This document shows positions 52,601-64,000 of a DNA stretch of 64,000 nucleotides, piece after piece (position 1 is the first letter of the stretch; each line of letters begins with the position of its first letter). Under the pieces are notes generated by a model. The model made no database searches and was not told the DNA's origin. It saw only the letters and a program-made list of their open reading frames with translations. The stretch covers positions 20,181,351 through 20,245,350 of the forward strand of contig CM025856.1 in the NCBI GenBank assembly GCA_003952965.2, in the 5' to 3' direction. This DNA is from Morella rubra. Taxonomy: Eukaryota; Streptophyta; Magnoliopsida; Fagales; Myricaceae. A program made the translations under genes and the position numbers.

Positions 52601-55321
52601 GTGAAGAATGCAATCTCTGTTGAGGATATTGATGTCAGGGTATGCATTCACTTACGGTTTTTTCTATGTTCCATTTGGATTTGTTTCTTAACACTGTTAT
52701 CTTTTTCAATTCATGGCTCTCAAGCAGATACGGAATATGGAACACGCCATTCAACATGAAACTCTGCCTCTGAAGGAAGAAAAGCAGTTGATTCGTGAAA
52801 TCAAGCAATTAAAGCAACTTCGTGAACAGCTCTCTTCCAGTATGGGTAAGCAGGATGATGTTCAGGAAGCTATAGATCAGAAAGACCAAATTGAAGAACG
52901 CTTGAAGGTACTGGGTCGCCTTATCTTTTAGTTTTTATGAAACAAGTGAGTGAAAGAGCTGTGCACATTCCAAATAGCTATGGTCAACTCTTTACACCTT
53001 CTGTCTCAATGCTTTTAAGAAATTTCTATAATAACCTATTGGGATACCTTATCTCTTTATAGTGGTATAGAGTGGTGTTCAATGCTTAACTTAATTTACG
53101 GTACTTGCAGTTTCTGAGGAAGGAACTGGATGTACTTAGAAGCAATGTTCTGAAAGCAGAAGCTGTCACTAAAACTGCGAAGAAGAAATCCAACGATGAA
53201 AATGAAAAGATGAATCAATTACAAGCACAATTTAGAGCTGCAGATGTCATTCGCCAAGAAGCATATGCACATTTACAGAGCCTGAAGAAACAATTTTATG
53301 AGAAGGTATGTTGTTTTGATATTTGCATGGTCTAGCTGGATTTTCTCAGCAAAGTAACTTTTTCTCGGGCACTTTCTGGAGATATCAAACCAAAGAATAG
53401 AAAGCCCTGCCAATACATCGTAGAATACGTGCCACATCAAAAGCAACAAGCGTACATCTGAGTTTAATTGTACAAATGGCTTATCGATTATGAGTGGTTT
53501 CTCCAGAGTAGATATTGATTGCTTGTTACGACTCTGAGCTTTGTCTTGCACTGTGTCTCATCCTCTCTTTTCCCCATAGACGGAGAGACAGTCTTACTGG
53601 TTCACAAGCTAGTGTTCAAATGCAAAAAACCTGGCAGGACTTTAGTTAAATTTGTCTAGAATTAATTACATTGAGAGAGCAGGAAGGTGAAATGAATTCT
53701 TTTGTTGGCTGCTGCATTTGTTCAGATTAAAAGCCCTGTCACTAGAAGAGTAGGGGGGGAAAGTTATTTAAACTTCCCCAGTTATTCGGATTTCATAATC
53801 AAAGCAACGGCATGAAGCTATTGTCATTTGTTCAGACAAAGCCCTGTCACACTGTTATCGTGTTATTGTAGTTGCTTATATGTTCAAAGACATGTAGGTG
53901 GTGCCTTGCTTGTTTCCCTTTGGCATTTCTAAAGAGGAATGTTTGGGAAAGCCTTTCCGATCACGATAAACTTAGCGTGTGTTTAGCTCTTTGAGTGTAT
54001 ATATTGTAGGTTAACTAAAATCTTCACGCAGAATGAGCAAAAATTTTGAAACAGAGAGGTTAACCCAATTCTTATTGCTTAACAGAATAAACACTTTTGG
54101 AAGTTCAAGGACGACATTAATGCAGCTAATGACTTGGCATCAGAGAGAAAGAGGGAGGAACTTCAAGAACTTTGTTTTAATCAGGTGAGCTCATGCAGTC
54201 CTTTGTTGCTCTCTTCTAGCAAATCCACTTTGGTATTGAACTTATGGATCCACTATTCAGGTGGAGAAAGTTATGGAGCTATGGAATGAAAACGATGAGT
54301 TCCGGAAAGAGTACATCAGGTGCAACACTAGGAGTACATTGAGGAGACTGAGGACACTGGATGGCCGGTCGCTTGGTCCCGATGAGGAGCCACCTCTAAT
54401 TCCCAATGTTGTTAAGGAGAGGGTGGCCATGGGTAACACTTTGTCCCTGCCGTCCCTGCAACCAGAAAAGCACATTGTACAAGTGGAAACGGTAGAAGTG
54501 AAGGGAAAAGTCGTGCCAGATGCTGTGGAACAAAAGAAACAGACAACCAAATCTAAAAAGCCTGTGAAACTATCACCTTTGGGGAATGGCTTAGCAACTG
54601 TTTCTGGCAGAGATGAGATTGAAGAGGTAAGAGAAGAAGAGCCTAAGCTAACTAAGCAAGAAGAGGAGTTGGCCAGAAAGAGGGAGGAATTGAGAAGGGA
54701 AGAAGAAGCAACCAAGTCGCGGGAGCAACAACTGTTGGAGGAGAAGGTCAAGGCCAAGGAGGCCCTGGAGAGGAAAAAACGAAATGCGGAAAAGGCCCAT
54801 GCCAAGGCTATGTTAAGAGCTCAGAAGGAAGCTGAAGAGAAAGAGAAGGTAAATTCTACAGATGTTCCCAAATCCGTGACTCTAATTGGCATTATACACA
54901 TCCATATGCCTCTGTTCTTTGCTTCTCTATTGACATGGTATGACGTGTGGTCTCTATGCAGGAAAGGGAGAAAAAAGCAAGGAAGAAGGAAAGAAAGAAG
55001 GCGGGTGCAGTAGCAGTTAAGGCTGCCAATGGTGCTGATGAAGGAGAATCTACTCCAAGCTCAGAAACTGCAACCGAAACTCCCAAGGAGTTGGAAACTA
55101 GAGAGAAACCCTCAACTGTAACGAAGAGGTCTCAAAAGCCGTCACAATTTACCAAGCAGAGCAAGGCAAAACCAATTCCTCCGCCTCTTCGCAACCGCAG
55201 TAAGAGAAGGATGCAACCATGGATGTGGGTCCTCCTTGCTGCCGTGATTGTTCTTGCCTTGTTCTTGGTGGGGAACAGCAGCTTCTCTTTCGATTTTGGC
55301 CTACAAAGGTTTGGTTTCTGA
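49656..55321 (+). CDS. Proton pump interactor-like coiled-coil protein (long form)
   Basis: Coding exons 49656-52391, 52481-52639, 52728-52907, 53111-53305, 54086-54184, 54261-54848 and 54962-55321, with GT-AG introns and phase kept throughout, give 1,438 residues. The C-terminal half resembles the plant PPI family (PPI1 binds the C-terminal autoinhibitory region of the plasma-membrane H+-ATPase). It starts at RPFYYLIRLPRYDDENLREK (about 868), then long charged coiled coils, an E/K-rich stretch (about 1230-1330), and one transmembrane helix near the end (PWMWVLLAAVIVLALFLVGN, about 1410-1430) with a short tail, suggesting a tail-anchored protein. The first 865 residues are acidic and low-complexity, including an 18-unit decapeptide repeat (about 508-685). 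The long form resembles what I recall of At1g20970, adjacent to BRR2 in Arabidopsis. The first ATG in frame is taken as start. A role in H+-ATPase regulation is family inference. Confidence 0.9.
51177..51710 (+). repeat. 30 bp coding minisatellite in the PPI-like gene
   Basis: Eighteen tandem units of ten codons (consensus HETVEVENGP); one is shortened to eight codons. All keep the reading frame. Units 12-14 and 16-18 resemble each other (ETLEVENGP, GTIEGEN, ETIKAEN), showing a second-order repeat of 120 bp. Most of the variation is at positions 1-3 and 8-10, while the VEVENG core is kept. Confidence 0.95.
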
Positions 55322-55329
55322 ATACACAC

Positions 55330-58300
55330 CGAAACACACCATTATTAACTAGGTATCCTATAGAAGGTTGGGTGAGATATCCTCGTAGATATATAAGCAA
55401 TTCTTTTCTGCTCTTCCCGGGATTTGTTTTCCTCTCTAGTTCTATTCAGTTATTATAAGTGGCATTTTATTTCATACTCCACAATAGGTTTGGTTTTCTC
55501 TTAATTGCTTTTATGAAGAACAAATACTTTCAGAGTGTTATTATTTCCATTAGTATAATAACAGATATGGTGATTTAGAACTATATTTCCATCTCTTCCT
55601 AACCCGCTTCCCTCGCTGGCACTTCCACATCTTGAGCACTTAACACGTAACAGCAAGTATAACACGTAACAGCAAGTATGAATGCTTTGTCTTCCCGAGC
55701 GGGGGAACCCTTCTCTCTAAACAAATCTTGTTTGGCGCGAAGGAAAGCTCAACTCACCCGCCCCGCCAAGAAACAAGATAAAATCTTGACCATTTGGCAT
55801 TTTCTTCGAGGGAAGGAATCGCTTCTGTGTACTGTGCTGGGCTTTGGCGTGTTGGCCAAATCCTGTGACGGATAAGGGACCAAATGCACTGCATGAATTT
55901 TAAAGGGAAAACAGAAATAGACTTTCTCAACTTCTAATTTGATAATCTCGAGATCACGTTAGCATTTTAGTATTATTTTTTTTTTTGCTAGATATCATTT
56001 TAGTATCTTTATTAACAAAAAGATGACTTCACTTCGCTGAGGTTGACGTGTAAGGTAACAGCTTTTGGCGCATCGGAAAAAAGACAAGGAAGAAAATTCT
56101 AAAAAAAGGAAATCATGTGGAGCTTGGGGAGGAACCCTTCTCCCTCCTCGCGCGTGGAAGGGGATTCGCCCACCAACCCTCCGCACGGGGGAGCTGGCTC
56201 TGGCTCACGGTTTGGTCGCGAGCTACCTTAATTTTCAATGTTTCAAACGGATGATATCCTCCTGGCAAAGGTCGTTGACAACCGACTTCAAAATTGTTTG
56301 TTTCAAAGTGTATATGTCCATCAACAAGTCTGGTCATTATATGGGGAGATAAGATTCTCAGGGTTTCGCTTCAATGAATCATGTAAACAAATCTCCACAA
56401 TTCAACCCACTAGATAGCTTAAGTGACGATGGAAGGTCTCAAAGAATGTGGGTTAAATATACACTTAGGAGTTCAAATTACTATTAACGTAAAAAACTCG
56501 CGACATAAATAAGAAGTTACTTAGTGGGTCAGCTAGTTTCTTCGAAGCTTATCGTGACGTTGAATTTAACTCGTGCAGATATTGAATTAAGTCTGTTCGA
56601 GTCTGATGCACGCAAATGAATATTTGAATTTCTCTCGTTACCCAAAAAAATCTCTGTATTTACAATGTTGTTTTAAATTATTTGTTTCAAGCAATTAATC
56701 TCAAAGAGAGAGATACAATTTGTACCTTAGAGAAATGCGTAACATAAAATATGGTCACATTTAATGGGCAATTTGAATAATCCATCAAAATTGACGTAAT
56801 CAGGCATTCCAAAATCCGAATATGGAAGAATCAATGGGCATTGGAGAATGATGCGCAGGCAGTGGACTTCTCACATTCTCGCTTTTTATTGAAAGATCGT
56901 GTCTATGCACTACGAAAACAGTGGAAAGAATCCATCCCACGATTATCACTGGGCAACCATGGTACGTACTGCACGTGCATTTCAACAGGGTCCAAGAATT
57001 CGTCTTTTTCTACCTTTCTTTCCTAAAATCCTTCTGGTGAGGTTTCTTGCGTTACTTCCTCAGTTCCTCTCTGTGTTTGCCTCCGTAGAAATTATCTCGA
57101 CCGTTCAGTACTCCAATCTTCCCGTGCATGGTGGGCCAGCAAAACTTTCCCACTACTCGTACAAAGGCATCTTCGAGTGCCAATGGTTAGACAGTCATCA
57201 TGATCTGTTTCAATTCATATTTTTTTTCCTCCCACCAATCTAAAGACTCAAGTGGATTGGATGGATGGGCATGTGAAAGGGATTCGGTATGAGTGTCTCA
57301 GAAGTTCGCATATTCTTGCCACCTCTGATTCTATCATCTCGATTTTTGCAGGAAATTTTGTTTTAAGCAACTTGTCTCTGGGCCCTGGGCCCTGGCAAAT
57401 GGCATGGGAAAGCAGATGGAGATGTCTACGTTCTCACTGAGTTGATGGATCCGGCGTAGCGTTGACTTTTGTAGCCATTAAGGGAAGCCCCCATTGATTG
57501 CAGAAAACGGTATAGTTTTGCAATGCAAATCTTTTAAAACCAATGAAACAACCACCAACTACCACCTAGGAAAAATATTTTAGAAGGGGGGGCACAGTTG
57601 CTACTATTGCTTCTCGCCACATTTATCATGCAGTGTTTGTCCTAAATCGTTAAAAAAATAAAGGATTTATAAGCCAATGTTGAATTTTAAGTTCTGATAA
57701 GTTAGAAAAATTTTATATTTTAGGAGAAAATTTTGAGAGATTGTGTATTTTTTTTTTATGGAATATATAAAACGTTGGAGAAAATTTTTTATTGTAAAAT
57801 CTAATATCAAAAAAATCTTTGATGGTATATTGATTTTTTTAGAGTTTTTTTTTATGAAAAAATATAGAAAGAGATTATCTAATGAAATATTTTTTATGGG
57901 CAAGTATTAAAGTTTATGAAAAAATATGGAGAGATATAATTTGATGTAATCTTTTTAGTGAAAATTGTTGAGTTTGTGTAGAAAAGGTTCTAATAAGCCT
58001 ACGCAAAATTCCAAATAAACAATGTAAGATACTCGTCAATTATAAGGAGTATGATATATCGCATTTCAAATTATCCATTTCAACACACAACACTGTTCAA
58101 CTAACAATCGTATACAATTTGCACTATTCGGTCAAATTTGTTTGAATCCAATTTTTATTTATTTTTAATCTTTTGAGTCCAGTTAAACGTGAAATAATGA
58201 TATTATCTTTGTCAAGTCAATTCATTAAAATTATTAGGGATATTATTGTTATTTCAAATATTTTAAAATAAATTGATTTTATTTGATGGATAAAATTTAA

Positions 58301-59508
58301 TGAATGACATAAAGTGTCGAATATTGATAATTAAATAATTTGATGTGTTAATCTTGATAATTTAAAATACAATCTCAAACTCTCTAATCTCTAATAAGTA
58401 AAAAGTATATATATCCTAAATTAAATCTCTTAGAATTAAATTATAATTCTCAACACATGAACACGAGGATTCCGCATGATGGATGAGATGTGAGAATTCC
58501 AAGCCAACTAATGTCGGTGAATCCTGATGAAAACCTTTTTTGAGTAAGATGTAGGTGACTTGGGTAAGGAGTAAACATGAACTAATTTTTTGCATTGGGT
58601 AACGAGGCGAAAAAAGTATCAAAGATAAATAAATAAATAAATAAAAAAGAGAGAACAAAAAAAAGAAAAAGGTTGGGGGAGGGGGGGCCTCTGAACGGAG
58701 GGGCGCATCCTATGACTGTGTTGATGCGACTGGTCACTCTGTTTATAGGAAACCCAGTACGTCCCAGCCGTACGGTTCCCTCCCACATAAATGCTCTTAA
58801 ATGGGGCTTTAAAGGAAAAATAAAAAAGCAGCTGCTCTTTTTCACTGAACCGCAGGCTTACAGCTGGCGCCTTGCTGTCCCTCGAACTTCGAGAGCCCAT
58901 ATCTGTACGGGCACGCGTGTAATCTCACCTGCCGCGTGGATACGCTACCAACGTTAATCCGGATAAAAAGGATACAGAAGCGCAGTGCTGTCGGACTTCA
59001 ACTGATCATAGCCGTCCGATTAATCGAGCGCTCCTCCATTTATTGGGAATGATAAAACAAGCAAAATTTAATTGACTCAAAATAATATCATCCATTTCCA
59101 TGGGTCCTAAATCTGAATTTTTTTTTTTTTTTTTGAGGAAGAAGACATGAGTCTTGTAAATAATGTACGGCGAAGGAAAATAAAAATGCGTTCAGTTCAA
59201 CAAAACAAAGCTATAATAGTATGACAAAAATTAGAAATATCAATTCCCTAAAAACCCAAAAAAGGGGTCCTGTAAAAGATTCAAAATCATTTCTTTGAAA
59301 TATTATAAAGACCATATCGGCGGAGCAGGTCTGTAAGGACGATTCAGTTTGGTCGCAACTCGCAAATCGAAGGAGTCTGGACCACCCCGATTTAATTTTA
59401 ACGATTGGACAACCACGAGTTGACTTGTGGTTAGTGCGATCCGGGTTAATTTTCTTAGTTTTTATTTGTTCTGTCTTTAATTTCTGCGTCTTTTACTCAC
59501 CTCACTCA

Positions 59509-59555
<47 letters not shown>

Positions 59556-61520
59556 TACAAAAAAAACGAAAAAGAAGAATCGTACGAAAGAGAGAGAGAG
59601 AGAGAGAGAGCTGAAATCCTAGGCCCCATAAAACAGCGTACAATGCTGCAGTGGGAATGGGTTGGCACTCGATGCAGAAGCCATACGTTTCAGCGTCCCA
59701 CCAAATGCATTGAACTTGACTACAGCTGTTTCCCACACCCTCGTCCGTGAGCCCCGTCCGGACGATAAGTTGGCGCTGTCCCTTTAGTGCCCACCAGAAT
59801 CATTCACATCCGTACCACCCCCCCTTCACGCCCCGCCGCTGTGGATGACAATTTGCCAGAACTGTACAGAAAAGTTACCATTGCCTCCAGCAATCAGCGA
59901 TCCTATATTTTGGTTCCGGATTTGACCATTTTTGTCTATTATTTTTCTTAATATATTATTTTTCATACAAATTAATTTCACTTCTTAAATTAAACAGCAA
60001 TGATTGAAGTCTGCGCGCTGCCTCTAAGATAATTAGGTTTGTGAACAGGGGGAAGCAAACTAGCAAGGGGGTTGGGTGAAAGTCTCTGAAATTGGGCGGC
60101 ATTTACGTGACGCCGCCGATGCCAAAACAACGCGGTTTTTCAACCCTCTGTTCGGCAGCAAATAATGGAGGGCCCGAAATGGGACGACGAGGGCAAAAAC
60201 GTGCAAGCTCTACTAGAGTCTGCTATTTCGCCTTGAAATCGACACCCCCCCTTTCTCACCCGTCTTTTCCCACCGTATTGGATTACGAAACTACCCCCTC
60301 CTTCTCTCCTACTCCCGTACTTCGCCTGACTTTTTGCCCCTTTCCTTGAAAATTCCGTGCATTCATTATACACATGGCGTTTTGACCAAAGTGTGGGTTT
60401 ACTGGACGATAGAACGGGCCTGTGCCTTCTGCCAGACGGAAGGTCAACAATATCAAACTTTTAGCGTGGAAAGGAGGAGCAGGCCAGCGATAGAAACACA
60501 ATAATATTTTTATCCGAAAATCCGTCTTTAGTAAAGCTCCAATCGATTTGAGCCTAATAAATTAATAACATCACATTGACGAACAGCCGAGAACATTTCC
60601 ACATTGGTTAATCTGAAGACATTTAGGGTTCGTGCGAAAATGATACGAAGAATCTGTACGACAGGATTTGTAATACAGTAATTTTATATCCCACGCTTAA
60701 TTAAAATAATAATTGAGAAAACTTTTCCCCGTATTTAATTACTTGAATTTTTTTTTTCGTAATTTCAATTCTCGAGAATTAGTAAAATGTCGCTGTAGCG
60801 ATTCGATTACTTACGTGGTGGGTTATTGGCCTAGTTAAAATATTAATTTTTTTTTTTTAAAGTAATTGGTTAAAATTAAGGTCAATGTTGGAGATAAATC
60901 TTTTTTTTCTTTTTTTTTAACAGTGTAATTAGCTGCGTTGGTTATTTTCACACGCTCGTAAGTCGTAAATTGCGGTAACAACGTTGTCGGGGAGTGTCGT
61001 GCGGGGGGAGTGATGTGAGCAGGACGAAAGTGAGAAGCGGTAGGGTCGGTCGTAAAAGTTTGTCGGGAGCAAAAGGATAATGGCTGTACTCGGAGTGCAG
61101 TGTAGCTCCGTGAAAAAAAAAAAAAACCTTCCGTTTTCAAACGACTCCCGTAATTAAAGTAAAAAAATCAGGGAGAAAAAGGAATTTTTTCTTTTTTATT
61201 CTTTTCGTGTAAAACGGAGTTAATTAGGAAAAGTCGTAGATTCTTCGTTGGTCATAGGGCGGCCCCTAGTAAAACCCCGATGTTGCTTCAATTTACGGTT
61301 TCTGCCAACACCGAAAGGAAGGAGTTTGTTGGAAGGTAAAGAAAGACGGGGAAAAAAGTTTGGCAACGCAAAAAAAAAGAGTAAAGCATAGTTCCGGACA
61401 GACGAGAGAGTTCAGGTTCTTAGATCGGGTCCCCTTCAATCCGACGGTTTTTGGATTGGATTTGGGTGAGCATCGGCCCTTGATTTTCGAGATTCGGAGG
61501 AGTATCGATTTTGGTTTCAG
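55330..61520. other. Gene-free DNA between the PPI-like and SPL genes
   Basis: No coding sequence is recognised. The largest open frames (56899-57243 and 58673-58957) resemble nothing known to me. A 19 bp direct repeat ACACGTAACAGCAAGTAT lies at about 55640-55677. T-rich and A-rich tracts are common. Confidence 0.5.
59515..59610. repeat. (TA)n and (GA)n microsatellites
   Basis: About 40 bp of TA repeats (59515-59553) followed at 59588-59610 by a GA run. Confidence 0.95.
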
Positions 61521-61529
61521 AACTTGTGT

Positions 61530-61652
61530 ATGCTTTCTGGGATTTCAGTCCTGAAATGGAAAACTTTAGATCTGAGTTCAACTAGAGACCTATGTTTCGC
61601 TTTTTGTTTGGTTCCGGGTAACGACATGTGTCTGCAGTTCATAACTCTGTGA
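61530..61652 (+). CDS. Upstream ORF in the SPL 5' leader (40 codons)
   Basis: An ATG-led frame of 40 codons that starts MLSGISVLKWKTLD and ends before a likely leader-intron donor AAGGTATGTT (61653-61662). Shorter uORFs overlap it in other frames (61556-61585 and 61592-61621). Whether it is translated or inhibits the main frame is unknown. It would lie in the mRNA leader if transcription starts upstream of 61,530; the transcription start was not identified. Confidence 0.4.
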   Translation: MLSGISVLKWKTLDLSSTRDLCFAFCLVPGNDMCLQFITL

Positions 61653-61953
61653 AGGTATGTTTGTGTTTTATTTCTTTCTGGATTTATTAGCTATTTATGC
61701 GCATTTCATATAATATCTATGTCTAGTTAAATCTTTGCGTGACCATGTTAATTGCCGTCAACAAGAAATGTGAAGCCAAGAAGCTTTGGTCTTTGGGTTT
61801 TGTATTAGAAATTTGTTTCCTTCAACTTCTTACAATGGAGTTCTTTTTTTGGTAACAGAAATAGGTTTGGATTTCTTTCACAACTTCTAATCTGGTATGT
61901 CCTTATATAGAAATATTTAAGGTTCTGGACAGTTTTGAAACCAGAAGAGAGAT

Positions 61954-63966
61954 ATGGAGGAGGCAGGTGCGCAGGTTGCTCCTCCCATCTTCATACACCA
62001 GCAGACACTGTCCAGTCGTTTTTCAGTGGCCAAGAAGCGTGATCTGCCTAATTTGATGACACCGATAACGGGGCTTCAGAACCCTTCAAGGCACGACTGG
62101 AACCAAAAGGGTTGGGACTGGGACAGCGTCGGATTCGTGGCCAAGCCAGCGGACCTCCGGTTGGGTACCCCAACTACTTCAACGACAACAGCGGAGCAGA
62201 GAAAGGACAGCTGTCTGGGTGTGTCTGTGGAGGAAGAAGAGGACGAGAGCCTGCGGCTGAATCTTGGTGGCGGCTTGAAGTTTGTGGATGGGGAGCCCGA
62301 GCCCGAGCCCGCGTTGAGGCCCAACAAAAAGGTCCGGTCCGGATCTCCCAGTGCCGGCAGCAACTACCCCATGTGTCAGGTCGACAACTGTAAGGAGGAT
62401 CTGTCAAATGCAAAAGACTACCATCGCCGTCACAAGGTTTGTGAGCTTCACAGCAAATCTACTAAAGCCCTTGTTGCCAACCAGATGCAGAGGTTCTGCC
62501 AACAGTGCAGCAGGTTACCATCTAATTTTATCATCTGCGCGTGTTTTTTTTCCCCTACAGAGTTTGAATTGAGGCCTTTTGGGCTTTTGAATTTGTTCGA
62601 ACCTTACACAGGAATATCTGTATATCTTGGTTGACCTTTTCCCAGGTTTCATCCCCTTTCCGAGTTTGATGAGGGTAAGAGGAGTTGTAGGCGTAGACTT
62701 GCTGGGCATAATCGCCGACGGAGGAAAACCCAACCGGAGGATGTTACCTCCCGGATGTTACTTCCTGGAAACCGTGAAAACAACGCAAGCACTGCAAATT
62801 TAGATATTGTCAACCTGTTGGCTGCTATAGCTCGTGCACAAGGTAAATGAGATTGGCCGAGTAGATTCCTTTTCTTTCACTCTCCTTTTGATACTGTGCT
62901 AATGTTAATGGAATTCAAAATTATAGGGAAAAACGAGGACAAAAATATCAATTGCTCATCAGTGCCGGATAGGGATCATCTCGTTCAGATTCTTAGTAAA
63001 ATAAACTCATTACCTAATTTACCTTTGCCCGCGGACCTGGCTGCAAAGTTGCCTAATTTAGGTAGTTCGAACGGTAAACTACCGGGTCCCACTTCTTTGG
63101 AACATCGAATCAGACTGAACGGGAACACATCTTCTCCTTTAACGATGGACTTGCTTGCTGGTCTTTCAGCTACCGTAGCAGCATCTGCTCCTGATGCTCA
63201 CACAATACTGTCTCAAAAGAGCAGCCAGAGCAGTGACAGTGAGAAAACTAAGATCGCTCCTGAACAAGCTAGTCCTCCCAATCAGGAAAAGAGACCTTTA
63301 GAGTTTCCTTCTGTTGGAGGAGACGGAAGTAGTAGCAGTTACCAGTCTCCCACTGAAGATTCTGATGGCCAGGTTCAGGAAATTCAAGTTAGTTTACCTC
63401 TACAACTATTTGGCTCCTCCCCCGAGGAGGATAGTCTGCCAAAACTGGCATCTTCCAGGAAGTATTTCTCCTCCGACAGCAGTAATCCCATTGAAGAGAG
63501 GTCTCCTTCATCTTCTCCCCCGGCTGTTCAAAGGCTGTTCCCTTTGCAGAGCAGCAGAGAAACTATGAAGCCTGAAATGACAATCAGTGGACGGGTTAAT
63601 GCAAACATTGTAGCTGGCAGATCTCGTGATTGTAATAGACCTTTTGATCTATTTAGGAGATCAGATACAGGAGCTGAACCTAGTTCATTTCAAAGTTTTC
63701 CCCAAGGAGCTGGGTATACGTCTTCTGGATCTGATCATTCACCATCTAGTCTGAATTCTGATGCTCAGGTAGCTTGGAACTCCATGGTATCTGTTTGAGC
63801 TTTATAATTGTGCCTTTTGTTTTGCACTTGTCTCAGATGTAGTTTACTAAATTCCTCATGGGAACGGATTATTGTATGCTTCCTCCCACAGGATCGAACT
63901 GGTCGAATAATCTTTAAATTATTTGATAAGGATCCCAGTCATTTCCCGGGGACACTTCGGACTCAG
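61954..63966 (+). CDS. SPL14: SPL14/SPL16-class SBP-box transcription factor, 5' part
   Basis: A nuclear DNA-binding factor of the long SPL class that binds GTAC-core sites. Coding exons 61954-62513, 62646-62842, 62927-63768 and 63892-63966 keep the frame and give 558 residues before the window ends; full proteins are about 1,000 residues. The SBP domain starts at [11 protein letters not shown] (about residue 139). Zinc site 1 is C..C...KVC..H; site 2 is FCQQC..FH...C. The bipartite nuclear signal [17 protein letters not shown] closes the domain. The exon 1/2 intron lies inside the domain, after QQCSR, as in other SPL genes. Downstream segments [18 protein letters not shown] and [20 protein letters not shown] are typical of the large SPL1/SPL12/SPL14 group; ankyrin repeats expected later are outside the window. 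No miR156 site is expected in this class. The symbol reflects class and position next to the LHCB7/PPI-like block, not proven orthology. Confidence 0.92.
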
Positions 63967-64000
63967 GTGAGGAGTTTATGGTTGTCTCTTCACTTCTTCA

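Noticed and set aside
56899..57243. 114-codon open frame between the PPI-like and SPL genes
   Set aside because: No recognisable domain, no splice-supported extension, and not needed to explain the region.

Overview
The window is nuclear DNA of a flowering plant. Genes are split by GT-AG introns, intergenic DNA is AT-rich and full of transposons, and the four recognisable single-copy genes (BRR2-type helicase, LHCB7, a long proton-pump-interactor-like coiled-coil protein, and a long SPL14/SPL16-class SBP factor) are plant genes. From memory, Arabidopsis carries the same neighbours at At1g20960-At1g20980 and At1g76570-At1g76580, so positions 27,450 to 64,000 look like a conserved core-eudicot gene block. 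The species cannot be named from the sequence. A run of exactly 1,000 N (21271-22270) shows that this is a scaffolded assembly.

Left third (1-21,270) is accessory DNA. Positions 1-7357 hold the 5' part of a decayed CACTA (En/Spm) element on the minus strand, with a frameshifted TNP2 transposase, a second frameshifted plant-transposon-protein gene and clustered CGATCGATCG arrays. It abuts a broken cysteine-rich receptor-like kinase (CRK) gene whose ectodomain and membrane exon (7554-9050) are parted from the kinase exons (12184-13735) by a probable 2.3 kb solo LTR. From about 10,675 to the gap the DNA is a near-perfect palindrome. Arms of at least 5.2 kb mirror each other about position 15,985, so the dead CRK kinase and part of the LTR are repeated in opposite orientation. 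In the middle, two identical CACTA 5' ends (14509 and 17462) face outward around a 2,954 bp element that is itself palindromic.

After the gap (22,271-26,090) lies a rearranged endogenous plant pararetrovirus: a frameshifted movement-protein gene, a tRNA-Met-type primer-binding site and four copies of a promoter/leader segment in both orientations. Then comes a decayed duplicate of the middle of LHCB7 (26,950-27,300).

The right part (27,450-64,000) is the ordered gene block. BRR2 (minus) and LHCB7 (plus) are divergent and share about 630 bp of upstream DNA. LHCB7 has a hAT MITE and a possible solo LTR in intron 4. A gene-free stretch (39,700-49,250) carries two non-autonomous hAT elements with 8 bp target duplications. 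The proton-pump-interactor-like gene (plus) contains an 18-unit, 30 bp coding minisatellite. After another gene-free stretch the SPL14-like gene starts at 61,954 and runs off the window. The four genes share no pathway (splicing, light harvesting, membrane or organelle coiled-coil protein, transcription); what ties them together is conserved order.
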